Made by a program: the position numbers and the translations under genes. From CAXTEJ01 sp964243295 (GTDB lineage: Bacteria; Actinomycetota; Actinomycetes; Actinomycetales; Angustibacteraceae): a stretch of 64,000 nucleotides of DNA. Location: positions 173,019 through 237,018 of the forward strand of contig CAXTEJ010000001.1 of NCBI GenBank assembly GCA_964243295.1, given 5' to 3'. The notes below the pieces were generated by a model. The model searched no databases and had not been told where the DNA came from. It was given only the letters and a program-made list of their open reading frames with translations. Shown here piece by piece: positions 35,224 to 44,256 of the stretch (positions are counted from its first letter, which is position 1; every line of letters begins with the position of its first letter).

Positions 35224-36071
35224 GACTGTGCTCCAGAGGTCGTGCTGCCAGCGTCAGCCAGCAGCGAGTCGAGATAGGTCTTGCTGGCGGCCGCGGCTTC
35301 GTGCGGGTCACCGTCATAGGAGTCGAGCTCGACCATCAGCCATCCGTCGTAGCCGCTGTCGTGGATGGCGGACAGGACGTCGGCGAAGTCGATGTCGCCT
35401 TGCCCCAGCGGCAGGAACTGCAGGGGGTCGACGCGGACGTCCTTGAGGTGGACGTGTCGCAGCCGGTCGGCGTACGTGCGGATCACGGCCGCCGGGTCAC
35501 CGCCACCGCCGACGATGTGGGCGGTGTCGGGGCACAAGCCGATGCGGGTCAGCGCCATCAGCTGGTCGAGCTCGTCAGGGGTCTCGACGATGGTCGACAG
35601 GTGAGGGTGGTAGCAGGCGAGCAGGCCGCGGTCTGCCGCGATCTCGGTGATGCGGTCGAGGGCCGCCCCGAGTGCGGTGTAGTCGGCCCCGGTGGTTCCA
35701 GACGCCCGCCGGGCACCACCGCCGACGACCAGGCTCTGGGCGCCGAGGGTCTGGGCCAGGTCGGCGGCGCGGGTCACGCGGTGCAGCTCGTCGCCAAGGA
35801 CATCGGCGTAGACGAAGTTGCCGCCGGTGTAGACGCTGACCAGCTCGACACCGGCGTCGTCGAGCATCGAGCGCAGCTCGCCCGGCCGGTCGGCGTAGTC
35901 GTTGACGTTGCCGTCGAACATCTCGACGCCCTCATAACCGAGGGACGCGATCTCGCTGATGGCTGTGGCCATGGACCCGTCAACGCGGTAGAAGAGGTCC
36001 TTGACGCTGGTCACGCCCTGGGGATCGCCGACCACGCCGCCCCACGTGATCGTGTGGTAACCGAGCCGCAT
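35220..36071 (-). CDS. IolE-like sugar isomerase/dehydratase, TIM barrel
   Basis: 283 residues. Xylose-isomerase-like fold with metal-ligand segments ACYHPHLSTIVET, LCPDTAHIVGGG, HVHLKDVRVDP and LMVELDSYDG, the pattern of inosose (2-keto-myo-inositol) dehydratases and related 3-keto-sugar enzymes. First gene of the minus-strand operon, 114 bp from the divergent ROK regulator. A second, distantly related barrel is encoded at 29504-30424. Confidence 0.88.
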   Translation of the reverse strand: MRLGYHTITWGGVVGDPQGVTSVKDLFYRVDGSMATAISEIASLGYEGVEMFDGNVNDYADRPGELRSMLDDAGVELVSVYTGGNFVYADVLGDELHRVTRAADLAQTLGAQSLVVGGGARRASGTTGADYTALGAALDRITEIAADRGLLACYHPHLSTIVETPDELDQLMALTRIGLCPDTAHIVGGGGDPAAVIRTYADRLRHVHLKDVRVDPLQFLPLGQGDIDFADVLSAIHDSGYDGWLMVELDSYDGDPHEAAAASKTYLDSLLADAGSTTSGAQS

Positions 36072-36110
36072 CCCTAGACCTCGCTGTCTGTTGCCGGGTG
36101 GTGCGGTCGA

Positions 36111-36135
36111 ACTTATGCACGGCAGATGCGTAAGT
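36111..36135. promoter_or_regulatory. Inverted-repeat operator between the ROK gene and the sugar operon
   Basis: ACTTATGCA and TGCGTAAGT form 9-base arms (8 of 9 pair) around a 7-base spacer. Just downstream, GCAGAT occurs three times between 36123 and 36155. The site lies in the 114-bp divergent gap and is the obvious place for the ROK repressor to act on both directions. Confidence 0.6.
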
Positions 36136-36185
36136 CAAGCAGATGTCAGCAGATCTGAGGGTGACCGTGACAGGATGGGTGGGAC

Positions 36186-37478
36186 ATGACGATGGATCTC
36201 GCTGCTGGCCCCGTGAGCGCTGACCACCTCGACGCGCTCGTGGCAGTGCTCGACGCCGTGCGCTCCGACGGCGCCCGGACCCGGCCCGAGCTGACCCGGC
36301 TGCTCGGCCTGGGCCGCAACGTCGTGACCCAGCGGGTGGCGCAGCTGCAGCAGGCGGGGCTGGTGGCCGAGGACTCCCTGAGCCCGTCGACGGGCGGGCG
36401 GGCGCCGCGCAAGCTGCGCTTTCGTGCCGAGGCCGGTCGCATCCTGGTCGCCGAGCTCGGCGCGACGAGCATCGCGGTGGCGGTCTGCGACCTGCACGGC
36501 CGGGTGGTCGCCGTCCGGGAAGAGCCTGCGGACGTCACCGCCGGCCCCGAGCCCGTCCTCGGGCAGGTCGCGGCGCTGTTCGACGTCGTCCTCGCCGAGC
36601 AGAGCCAGCAGGGCGGGCCGGTCGAGGTGTGGGGCATCGGTGTGGGCCTGCCCGGGCCGGTCGAGTTCGCGACGGGACGCCCGATCGCGCCGCCGATCAT
36701 GCCGGGGTGGGACGGGTACGACGTCCGGGGCTACCTGGCCGCACGGTTCGATGCGCCCACCTGGGTCGACAACGACGTCAACGTCCTGGCGCTCGGCGAG
36801 CTTCGCGGCGGACTGGCCCACGGCCAGCGCGACGTGGTCTACGTCAAGATCGGTACCGGCATCGGCGCCGGCCTGGTGTCGGGGGGTCAGCTGCACCGCG
36901 GCGCCCAGGGCTGCGCGGGCGACATCGGCCACATCGCGATCGACGACGGCGGCGGCGTGCTCTGCCGATGTGGTCAGACGGGGTGCCTCGAGGCGTTCGC
37001 CGGTGGCGCTGCGCTGGCGCGCGACGGCGCTCGGTACGCCGCCGACGGCCGAAGTGCCTACCTGCAGGCCGTGATCGCGCGCGGGCGCGAGGTCTCCGCG
37101 ATGGACGTCGGCCTGGGTGCCCGCCACGGTGACCCTGGCTGCGTCCAGCTGCTGACCCGTTCCGCGCAGCTCGTGGGCGAGTCACTGTCCCGCATCGTCA
37201 ACTTCTTCAACCCGTCCCTGATCCTGGTCGGGGGCGGGGTGGGCCAGTCCGGCGACCTCTACCTCGCCGAGATCCGACAGTCGGTGTTCAGCCGATCGCT
37301 GCCGCTGGCCACGCGGTCGCTGCAGATCCTGGCATCGCCCGTGGGCGAGATGTCCGGCCTGCGCGGCGCCGCCTTCATGGTCATCGACGAGCTGATGTCC
37401 AGGGAGCTGCTCGGGGCGTGGATCGGCCGTGGCACGCCCGCCGGCTGGAGTCCCGGCTGGAGCTCCCGGTCCGTGTGA
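36186..37478 (+). CDS. ROK-family transcriptional regulator
   Basis: 430 residues from ATG 36186. The N-terminal winged helix is TRPELTRLLGLGRNVVTQRV. It is followed by the ROK sugar-kinase-like domain: ILVAELGATSIAVAVCDL, WGIGVGLPGPVEF, YVKIGTGIGAGLVSGG and the zinc motif CRCGQTGCLEAF. Divergent from the sugar operon and so its probable repressor, like NagC or XylR. No separate sugar kinase gene is present; ROK regulators of this type need not phosphorylate. Confidence 0.93.
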   Translation: MTMDLAAGPVSADHLDALVAVLDAVRSDGARTRPELTRLLGLGRNVVTQRVAQLQQAGLVAEDSLSPSTGGRAPRKLRFRAEAGRILVAELGATSIAVAVCDLHGRVVAVREEPADVTAGPEPVLGQVAALFDVVLAEQSQQGGPVEVWGIGVGLPGPVEFATGRPIAPPIMPGWDGYDVRGYLAARFDAPTWVDNDVNVLALGELRGGLAHGQRDVVYVKIGTGIGAGLVSGGQLHRGAQGCAGDIGHIAIDDGGGVLCRCGQTGCLEAFAGGAALARDGARYAADGRSAYLQAVIARGREVSAMDVGLGARHGDPGCVQLLTRSAQLVGESLSRIVNFFNPSLILVGGGVGQSGDLYLAEIRQSVFSRSLPLATRSLQILASPVGEMSGLRGAAFMVIDELMSRELLGAWIGRGTPAGWSPGWSSRSV

Positions 37479-37529
37479 GGCTCGGGCGCGGCTCACGTAG
37501 TAGCCCGACGTGCCGACCGGACGACCCGC

Positions 37530-38297
37530 TCAGAACACCGTGTACCCGCCGTCGATGACGAGGACCGACCCGGTGACGAAGGACGACGCGTCGCTGGCGA
37601 GGTAGACGACGCTGGGTCCGAGCTCGGCGGGCATGGCGTAGCGCTGCTGGGGGACGTCCTCGATCCACTGCCGGCGGTACTGCGGCTCGTCGACGGGCGC
37701 CATCTCGGTCTTGACGTACCCGGGCGCGAGGGCGTTGACGCGGATGCCGAGGGGCGCCCACTCGGCGGCGAGCGACTTGGTGAGCTGGTGCACGGCGGCC
37801 TTGGAGGCGTTGTACGCCGGCTGCCACTGTGGGCGGTTGACGATCTGCCCCGAGATCGAGCCGATGTTGACCATGACGCCGCCGCCGGCGTCCGCCATGT
37901 GCCGGCCGACGACCTGCGAGCAGATCCAGACGCCGTCGAGGTTGACGCCGAGCACGCGCCGCCACTCCTCGTCGGGCACCTCGAGCGCGGGCCGGTGGAC
38001 GCAGTCGCCCGCGTTGTTGACGAGCACGTGCAGCCCGCCGAGGGAGGTGACGATCTCACCGACCGCCCGCTCGATGCTCGGCCGGTCGGTGACGTCGCCG
38101 GCGAACGCCTCGGCGCGGACGCCGAGCGTTCGCAGGGCGTCGAGCTGGTCACCGCACGCCTCGGGCGAGCGGACCAGCAGGGCGACGTCCGCGCCCGCCT
38201 CCGCGAGGGCCGTGGCGAGGGCCTTGCCGATGCCGCGGTTGCCGCCGGTGACGACCGCCACGCGGCCGGCGAGGGAGAAGGCGTCGAGTGCGCTCAT
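37530..38297 (-). CDS. Short-chain dehydrogenase/reductase (SDR)
   Basis: 255 residues, the classical SDR length. Cofactor motif VTGGNRGIGKALA, NNAG as VNNAGDC, catalytic Ser in GSISGQIVN, and YNASK with the Tyr-Lys pair. PGYVKTEM and SFVTGSVLVIDGGYTVF complete the fold. Similar to gluconate 5-dehydrogenase or 3-oxoacyl reductase types; the substrate cannot be told. It converges on the ROK gene, so it may serve the sugar pathway, but that is only proximity. Confidence 0.9.
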   Translation of the reverse strand: MSALDAFSLAGRVAVVTGGNRGIGKALATALAEAGADVALLVRSPEACGDQLDALRTLGVRAEAFAGDVTDRPSIERAVGEIVTSLGGLHVLVNNAGDCVHRPALEVPDEEWRRVLGVNLDGVWICSQVVGRHMADAGGGVMVNIGSISGQIVNRPQWQPAYNASKAAVHQLTKSLAAEWAPLGIRVNALAPGYVKTEMAPVDEPQYRRQWIEDVPQQRYAMPAELGPSVVYLASDASSFVTGSVLVIDGGYTVF

Positions 38298-38434
38298 GCC
38301 CGAAACCTAGCGGCCGAGGAGGCGCCGCGTGGCGGCGGCGTGACCGGCAGGTGGACGGCGGGAGGCGGCGTCCGGCGTCCACCTGTTCACTCGGTACGCC
38401 GTTGCGCGGGCACGGGAGGTAGCGTGAGCCCCTC

Positions 38435-39307
38435 ATGCAGGTCGGCCCGGGCGAGTGGCAGGCCCACGAGCTCGGTGGGGTGGTGGTCGACATGAGCGCT
38501 GAGGCGACGAGTGTCGAGGCGTCGACGCACGTGCCGGTGTGGCCTCGCGTCGGGGCGTGGGCGGTCCACGCCTACACGGCGAGCGGCGCGGCGATCGCGC
38601 TGCTCATCGTGCTGGCGGCGTTCGACGGCAACGCCGTGCGCGCGCTGTGGCTGGGCCTGCTGGCGCTGATCATCGACGGCACCGACGGCATGCTGGCCCG
38701 CCGGGTGCGCGTCAAGGAGAAGCTGCCGCAGTTCGACGGCGCGCGTCTGGACGACATCGTCGACTACCTCACCTACGCGTTCGCGCCGGTGCTGCTGCTC
38801 TGGAGCGGCGGCTACCTGCCGGGAGGCACCTCGGGCACCGTGCTCGCGGCGATCCCGCTGCTGGCGTCGACGTACCAGTTCTGCCGGGTCGACGCGAAGA
38901 CCGACGACCACCTGTTCCTCGGCTTCCCCAGCTACTGGAACGTGCTCGCGTTCTACGTCGTCGTGCTCGACCTGCCGCCCGCCGCGGTGACCGCGCTGCT
39001 GCTGGTGTGCTCGGTGCTGGTGTTCGTGCCGATCGGCTACCTCTACCCCTCGCGCACCGTCACGCTGCGCCCGGTGTCGCTGGTGCTGAGCTCGGTGTGG
39101 CTGATCGCGTACGCCGTGCTGCTGGTGCAGATGCCCGACCCGTCGAACGTCGTCATCGCGATCTCGCTGGCCTACATGGGCTACTACGTCGCGCTCAGCC
39201 TGTTCCTCACCGAGCGCCGGCGCCGCCGCACCGGCAGCCTGTCCGGCGTCCCCCGTGCCCGGCCCGCCGTCGACCTGACCTCCGAGCCGGCGCACGACGC
39301 GAGCTGA
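38435..39307 (+). CDS. pcs: CDP-alcohol phosphatidyltransferase, phosphatidylcholine-synthase-like
   Basis: 290 residues with about eight membrane helices. The CDP-alcohol motif reads DGTDGMLARR, an 11-residue gap, then GARLDDIVD, so all the aspartates of D-xx-DG-xx-AR...G-xxx-D-xxx-D are present. The context RRVRVKEKLPQFDGARLDDI and YLTYAFAPVLLLW is that of bacterial phosphatidylcholine synthase (CDP-diacylglycerol plus choline). ATG 38435 has GGGAGGT 14 bases upstream; ATG 38492 is an alternative giving 19 fewer residues. Choline specificity is inferred from similarity only. Confidence 0.75.
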   Translation: MQVGPGEWQAHELGGVVVDMSAEATSVEASTHVPVWPRVGAWAVHAYTASGAAIALLIVLAAFDGNAVRALWLGLLALIIDGTDGMLARRVRVKEKLPQFDGARLDDIVDYLTYAFAPVLLLWSGGYLPGGTSGTVLAAIPLLASTYQFCRVDAKTDDHLFLGFPSYWNVLAFYVVVLDLPPAAVTALLLVCSVLVFVPIGYLYPSRTVTLRPVSLVLSSVWLIAYAVLLVQMPDPSNVVIAISLAYMGYYVALSLFLTERRRRRTGSLSGVPRARPAVDLTSEPAHDAS

Positions 39308-39310
39308 CGG

Positions 39311-40168
39311 GTGGCACTCGGGCTGGTCGAGGCGCTCGTCGCCGCCGTCGCCTTCGGGGTGGCGGCCCTGCTGCAGGCGGTTGCCGCGCGCCGTGAGGGC
39401 GGCGGTGGAGCGCTCGACCTGCGGCTGCTGCTGCGGATGCTGCGTGCCCCCGCCTTCGTGGGGGCCATCGTGCTCAACCTGGTGGGCTTCGGGCTGCACT
39501 TCTCCGCGCTGCGCACGCTCCCGCTGTTCCTCGCCCAGAGCATCATCAGCTCGAGCGTCGTGGTCACGGCCCTGCTGAGCTCGCGCGTGCTGAAGGCGCC
39601 GCTCCACCGCGCGGAGTACGGCGCGGTGGCCGCGGTCCTCGTCGGGCTGGTGCTCGTCGCCGCGGCGTCGGGCGAGACGGGCTCGGACGAGACGTCGGTC
39701 CGCTGGCGGGCCGGGCTGCTCGTGGCCATGGCGGCCGTGCTGGTGGCCGGGCTGCTGGCGGGCCGGGTGCGCGGCTCGGCCGGCGCGCTCGTGCTCGGGG
39801 CGGTCGCCGGCGTCGGCTTCGCGCTGGTGTCGATCAGCGCGCGGGTGCTGCCGAGCTTCGCCCCGTCGACGCTCGCGGTCGACCCCGCCGCCTACGCCCT
39901 GCTCGTCAGCGGCGTCACCGCCTTCATGCTCTACAGCGCCGCCTTCCAGCGCGGGTCGGCCCTGTCGGCGACCGCCGCGATGGTGCTCGGCCAGACGGCG
40001 GTGCCGTCGCTGGTCGGCGTGCTGCTGCTCGGCGACACCGTCCGCGACGGCTTCCTGCCGGTGCTGCTGCTGGGGGTCGTGGCGGCCGCGGGTGGCGCCG
40101 TGGCGCTGGCCCGCTTCGACCCGGCGTCGCTGGGCTCCGAGCCCGCGGCCGCCGCCCAGCGGGTCTGA
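39311..40168 (+). CDS. EamA/DMT-like multispan membrane protein
   Basis: 285 residues from GTG 39311, 4 bases after the previous stop. Nine to ten helices in two halves (LVEALVAAVAFGVAALLQAV; LLVAMAAVLVAGLLAG; FLPVLLLGVVAAAGGAVAL). The layout SALRTLPLFLAQSIISSS followed by a second-half repeat resembles the drug/metabolite transporter superfamily. Probably a small-molecule exporter or importer; substrate unknown. Co-directional with the pcs-like gene and perhaps co-transcribed. Confidence 0.75.
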   Translation: MALGLVEALVAAVAFGVAALLQAVAARREGGGGALDLRLLLRMLRAPAFVGAIVLNLVGFGLHFSALRTLPLFLAQSIISSSVVVTALLSSRVLKAPLHRAEYGAVAAVLVGLVLVAAASGETGSDETSVRWRAGLLVAMAAVLVAGLLAGRVRGSAGALVLGAVAGVGFALVSISARVLPSFAPSTLAVDPAAYALLVSGVTAFMLYSAAFQRGSALSATAAMVLGQTAVPSLVGVLLLGDTVRDGFLPVLLLGVVAAAGGAVALARFDPASLGSEPAAAAQRV

Positions 40169-40169
40169 G

Positions 40170-41120
40170 TCAGCCCACCGAGCGGGCGAGCCGCCCGGCG
40201 AACCGCCTCGCGTGCTCTCGCAGCTGCGGTGGCCCCACGATCGTGAAGTCGGCGTCGACCATGCTCAGCGCGAGCACCGGCCAGTCGAGCAGGTCGGCAC
40301 TCATGCGCACGACGCAGCCGTCGCCGTCCGGCACGACCTCGGCCCACCGCCCGATCCTCGCCCGGACGTCGGCAGCGGACGCAGCGACCCGCACCTCGAC
40401 CGCGTAGGGGCTGGGCAGCCGGTTCAGACCGGCGCGCACGAAGGCGACGGCGTCGACGGCGGGCAGCTCCCGGGGGCGGAACCGCGCGCCGGTGGTGCGC
40501 GGGTGCGCCAGCCGGTCGAGCCGGAAGCTGCGCCAGTCACCACGGTCGACGTCGTAGGCGACGAGGTACCAGCGCCGGCCGAGCGGCACGAGGCGCAGCG
40601 GCTCGGCCAGGCGCTCGGTGCGCTCACCGGACGCCGAGGTGTACGTGAACGCCAGGCGCTCGTGGTCGCGGCAGCCCTGCGCCAACGTGGTCAGGACCTG
40701 CGGGTCGACGCCCTCGCCGGGCGGCCCCCAGGTGGGCGCGCTCGTAGCTGCCCGCAGGGCGTCGACCCGCTGGCGCAGCCGCGGCGGCATGACCTGCACC
40801 ACCTTGGTGAGGGCGCGCACCGAGCTCTCGGCCATGCCCGTCACGGCGCTCGAGGCGGCGGCGGACAGGCCGACGGCGAGCGCGACGGCCTCCTCGTCGT
40901 CCAGCACGAGCGGCGGCAGCGAGGCGCCGGGCGCGAGCTGGTAGCCGCCGTCGACCCCGCGCGCCGCAGTGACCGGGTAGCCGAGGTCACGCAGCCGCTC
41001 GACGTCGCGGCGCAGCGTGCGCACCGAGACCTCGAGGCGGGCGGCGAGATCGGCGCCCGGCCAGTAGCGGCGCGACTGCAGCAGCGACAGCAGCTGGAGG
41101 GTGCGCGCGCCGGTGCTCAT
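40170..41120 (-). CDS. WYL-domain helix-turn-helix transcriptional regulator (YafY type)
   Basis: 316 residues from ATG 41120. N-terminal HTH_11: RTLQLLSLLQSRRYWPGADL and EVSVRTLRRDVERLRDLGYP. The middle WYL domain is PLGRRWYLVAYDVDRGDWRSF with FRLDRLA. The C-terminal WCX part follows. Such proteins sense a nucleotide or small ligand and act on a divergent gene, here the DinB-like protein whose start is 104 bp away. Confidence 0.9.
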   Translation of the reverse strand: MSTGARTLQLLSLLQSRRYWPGADLAARLEVSVRTLRRDVERLRDLGYPVTAARGVDGGYQLAPGASLPPLVLDDEEAVALAVGLSAAASSAVTGMAESSVRALTKVVQVMPPRLRQRVDALRAATSAPTWGPPGEGVDPQVLTTLAQGCRDHERLAFTYTSASGERTERLAEPLRLVPLGRRWYLVAYDVDRGDWRSFRLDRLAHPRTTGARFRPRELPAVDAVAFVRAGLNRLPSPYAVEVRVAASAADVRARIGRWAEVVPDGDGCVVRMSADLLDWPVLALSMVDADFTIVGPPQLREHARRFAGRLARSVG

Positions 41121-41224
41121 GCGATGCAGTCTGCCGGGATTGCGGACGGAAACTGTCACCTAGCCGCTCTAGCGTCGTGGTGACGGCCCGGCCTGCGGGT
41201 CGCACGTCCGACCTGGAGGCCACC

Positions 41225-41773
41225 ATGACCACCACCCTGAGCACCGCGACGACCCAGCCGCTGCCGCACCAGGTGCGGGAGCGCGCCGACCTGCTGCAGG
41301 CGCTCGCTGCCCACCGCGCGTTCCTGCGCCACACGGTTCAGGGCCTGACCGACGAGCAGGCAGCCGCGCGGCCCACCGTCAGCGAGCTGTGCCTCGGCGG
41401 CCTGATCAAGCACGTGGCGACCACCGAGGCGGGCTGGGCGCGGTTCATGGCCGGCGGTGCGGCCGCGATGGCGCCGGAGGGCTCGGACTGGACCGAGGAC
41501 GCGTGGATGGGCCGGTTCGCGATGGTCGCCGGCGACACGGTCGAGGGGCTGCTCGCGACCTACGCGCAGGTCGCCGCCGCGACCGACGAGCTCGTTCGCA
41601 CGCTGCCCGACCTCGACGCCGACCACGCGCTGCCCGTCGCCCCGTGGTTCGAGCCCGGTGCCCGCTGGTCGGTCCGGCGCACCGTGCTGCACCTGATCGC
41701 GGAGACCTCGCAGCACGCCGGCCACGCCGACATCCTGCGCGAGAGCATCGACGGGCAGAAGACCATGGGGTGA
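41225..41773 (+). CDS. DinB-superfamily protein (DUF664 type)
   Basis: 182 residues from ATG 41225 with GGAGG upstream. Four-helix DinB fold with the likely metal-binding histidines in GLIKHVATTEAGW and LHLIAETSQHAGHADILRE. Members in actinobacteria are often mycothiol-dependent transferases. Divergent from the WYL regulator, which probably controls it. Confidence 0.85.
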   Translation: MTTTLSTATTQPLPHQVRERADLLQALAAHRAFLRHTVQGLTDEQAAARPTVSELCLGGLIKHVATTEAGWARFMAGGAAAMAPEGSDWTEDAWMGRFAMVAGDTVEGLLATYAQVAAATDELVRTLPDLDADHALPVAPWFEPGARWSVRRTVLHLIAETSQHAGHADILRESIDGQKTMG

Positions 41774-41790
41774 GTGGTCAGCCGGAGCAG

Positions 41791-43347
41791 TCAGGCGACC
41801 GAGTGGTCGGCCAGCACCGCGCGACCACCGCGGATCCGCAGCCGGCACCACAGCAGCCCGAGGCCCGCGACGGCGCCGATGAACAGGAACGCGCCGAAGC
41901 GCAGGTACCAGTGCGACACCTCACCGGTGTCGTAGACCTCCGCGCGCGGCCACGCCAGGTTGAGCGCCATCGCGGTGCCCCACACGACGGCGGCCACGTT
42001 GACCGGCAGACCGAGCCGCCCGAGCGAGAAGTAGCCGCGCGCGCGGGCCTCGGCCGCGCCCGGGCCGGGCCAGGTGCCGCGCAACCGGCTGATGAGCATG
42101 GGCACCGTCACCAGCAGGTAGGCGAGGTAGATCATCACCACGGCGATGCTCGTGACGACGGTGAAGATCTGCGGCTGGCGCACGTTGGCGAGCAGGATCG
42201 CCACGGCCAGGACGCCGATGACGACGGCCGCGGTGACCGGCGTCCGGCGGACGGGGTCGATGCGGGCGAGGCGTGAGCTGGCGGGGAGGCTGTCGTCGCG
42301 GGCCATGGCGAACGCGAGGCGGATCGCCGCGGTGTGCACCGCGAGGGCGCACACGGTGATCGCGACGACGATGCAGCACAGCAGCGCCGTGCCGACGCCG
42401 GAGGGCAGCGACTGCAGGACGACGTACTGCAGGCCGCCGCTGCTGCTGCTCAGCAGCGGGTCGGCGAGGTCGGGCACCGCCATCAGGCCGAGCAGCAGGA
42501 TCAGCCCGCCGAGCACGAACGACGCCACGATGGCGCGAAGGATGGCGGTCGGCCCGGTGCGGCGCGGGTCGACGGTCTCCTCGCCCAGCGAGCTCGCGGT
42601 GTCGAAGCCGTACATCACGTAGCCGGAGGCGAGCGAGGCCACCAGGAAGGCGCCGAGCACCCCGCCGGAGTGGTCGGACGCCGTCGCGGACGCCTGCGTG
42701 ACGACGTCCGGGCCGCGCCGGGCGGCGATCGCCAGCAGCACCACGAGGACGACGGCCGCGGCCAGCTCGATCGCCACGCCCACGCTGTTGATGCGCGCCA
42801 GCAGCCGCACGCCATAGGCGTTGACCGCCGTGGTGAAGGCCAGCAGCACCGAGGCGAGGACGACGGCGTTGAGCGTGGCGTCGTAGGTGCCCGTGCCGTC
42901 GCCCACCAGCTGGAACCCCTTCCAGATCTGCGGCAGCGTCGCCTGGTAGGCGAGGGCCACGGCGGCGATCGACACGACCGAGGCGGTCAGCATCATCCAG
43001 CCGGCCATCCACGCCGTCGTCGCACTGCCGAGCTTCTTGGCCCAGTTGTAGACCGACCCCGCGACGGGGAAGCGCGCCGCGAGCTCGGCGAAGCACAGCG
43101 CCACCATCAGCTGGCCGATGAACACCAGGGGCCACGACAGCACGTACGCCGGCCCCGAGGCGCCGTAGCCGAAGTAGAACAGCTGGAACGTGCCGGTGAG
43201 GATCGAGATGTAGCTGACACCGGCGGCGAAGCTCGAGAACCGCCCGATGCTGCGGTCGAGGCGCTGGACGTAACCGAACTCCGCCAGGTCGTCGGCGTCG
43301 GTGGTCGCGCCGGCGCCACCGGGGGAACCGCTCGGGACGGGGGACAT
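41791..43347 (-). CDS. APC-family amino-acid permease
   Basis: 518 residues from ATG 43347, with GAGGAG a few bases upstream. Twelve helices or more. The N-terminal APC helix is FAAGVSYISILTGTFQLFYFG, then FPVAGSVYNWAKKLGSATTAWMAG cut by substrate-binding glycines, and YGFDTASSLGEET, typical of the amino-acid/choline transporter (ACT/GABA-permease-like) group. Substrate unknown, possibly an amine or amino acid. Convergent with the DinB gene. The open frame extends far upstream only because of high GC. Confidence 0.88.
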   Translation of the reverse strand: MSPVPSGSPGGAGATTDADDLAEFGYVQRLDRSIGRFSSFAAGVSYISILTGTFQLFYFGYGASGPAYVLSWPLVFIGQLMVALCFAELAARFPVAGSVYNWAKKLGSATTAWMAGWMMLTASVVSIAAVALAYQATLPQIWKGFQLVGDGTGTYDATLNAVVLASVLLAFTTAVNAYGVRLLARINSVGVAIELAAAVVLVVLLAIAARRGPDVVTQASATASDHSGGVLGAFLVASLASGYVMYGFDTASSLGEETVDPRRTGPTAILRAIVASFVLGGLILLLGLMAVPDLADPLLSSSSGGLQYVVLQSLPSGVGTALLCCIVVAITVCALAVHTAAIRLAFAMARDDSLPASSRLARIDPVRRTPVTAAVVIGVLAVAILLANVRQPQIFTVVTSIAVVMIYLAYLLVTVPMLISRLRGTWPGPGAAEARARGYFSLGRLGLPVNVAAVVWGTAMALNLAWPRAEVYDTGEVSHWYLRFGAFLFIGAVAGLGLLWCRLRIRGGRAVLADHSVA

Positions 43348-43440
43348 GCGGACTCCTCGCTCGTGCCTGCGCTCCTGGCGCGGGCGGGGCTCGCAGCCTA
43401 GGCGCGAGCCGGCGTTCGCGCCTGTGCCAGGCTTGACCTC

Positions 43441-44256
43441 ATGAGCGCCGAGCCGACCACCGACCCGCTCGCCGGCTGGGCGGTCGAGCCGTTCGAGGCG
43501 GCCGGCATCACGCATCCGGTCTACCGACGCGGCCGCGGGCCGGGCGTCGTCCTGCTGCCGGAGCTGCCGGGCATGACGCCCGAGGTGATGGCGCTCGCCG
43601 ACCGGCTCGTCGCGGCGGGCTTCACCGTTGCGGTGCCGTCGCTCATCGGCGACCCGGGCCGGCCGGTGTCGGGTGCCTACCTCGCGCAGGTGCTGCCGAG
43701 GCTGTGCGTGTCGGCGGAGTTCCGGGCCTTCGCCCGTGGCGCCGCCCGACCCGTCGCCGAGTACGTCCGCGCGCTCGCCCGGCAGCTGCACGACGAGGTC
43801 GGCGGGCCCGGCGTCGGCGTCATCGGCATGTGCTTCTCCGGCGGCTTCGCCATCGCGGCCGCCGTCGAGCCGGCGGTGCTGGCGCCCGTCGCCAGCCAGC
43901 CGTCGATCCCGTTCCCGATCGGCGCCGCCCGCAAGCGCGACCTCGGGTTGTCCGATGCCGAGCGCGACGTCGTGGTGCGCCGCGCTCGCGAGGAGGGCCT
44001 GTGTGCCCTGGGCCTGCGCTTCAGCGAGGACGCCGCGGCCACGCCCGAGCGGTTCGCGGCCCTGGCCGCCGCGCTCGGAGAGGGCTGGCGCGCGGTCGAG
44101 ATCGACTCCTCGCCGGGCAATCCCCACGGCATCGCCAAGCGCGCCCACTCGGTGCTGTCGGGCGACTACGTCGACGAGCCCGGTCACCCCACCGTCGCGG
44201 CGTACGAGACGGTCGTCGCGTTCCTGCACGAGCGCCTCGCGCCGGCGAGCGCCTGA
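43441..44256 (+). CDS. Dienelactone hydrolase-family protein
   Basis: 271 residues. Alpha/beta hydrolase with nucleophile elbow GMCFSGGFA (cysteine nucleophile as in dienelactone hydrolases), VVLLPELPGMTPEV for the oxyanion region, and DEPGHPTVAAYE with the catalytic histidine. Cytoplasmic. The stop overlaps the start of the next gene by one base (TGATG), so the pair is co-translated. Confidence 0.88.
   Translation: MSAEPTTDPLAGWAVEPFEAAGITHPVYRRGRGPGVVLLPELPGMTPEVMALADRLVAAGFTVAVPSLIGDPGRPVSGAYLAQVLPRLCVSAEFRAFARGAARPVAEYVRALARQLHDEVGGPGVGVIGMCFSGGFAIAAAVEPAVLAPVASQPSIPFPIGAARKRDLGLSDAERDVVVRRAREEGLCALGLRFSEDAAATPERFAALAAALGEGWRAVEIDSSPGNPHGIAKRAHSVLSGDYVDEPGHPTVAAYETVVAFLHERLAPASA

Noticed and set aside
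41791..44229. Minus-strand frame of 812 codons extending the permease upstream
   Set aside because: Homology starts at the ATG at 43347 with a ribosome site; the extra part is the shadow of the dienelactone hydrolase gene on the other strand.
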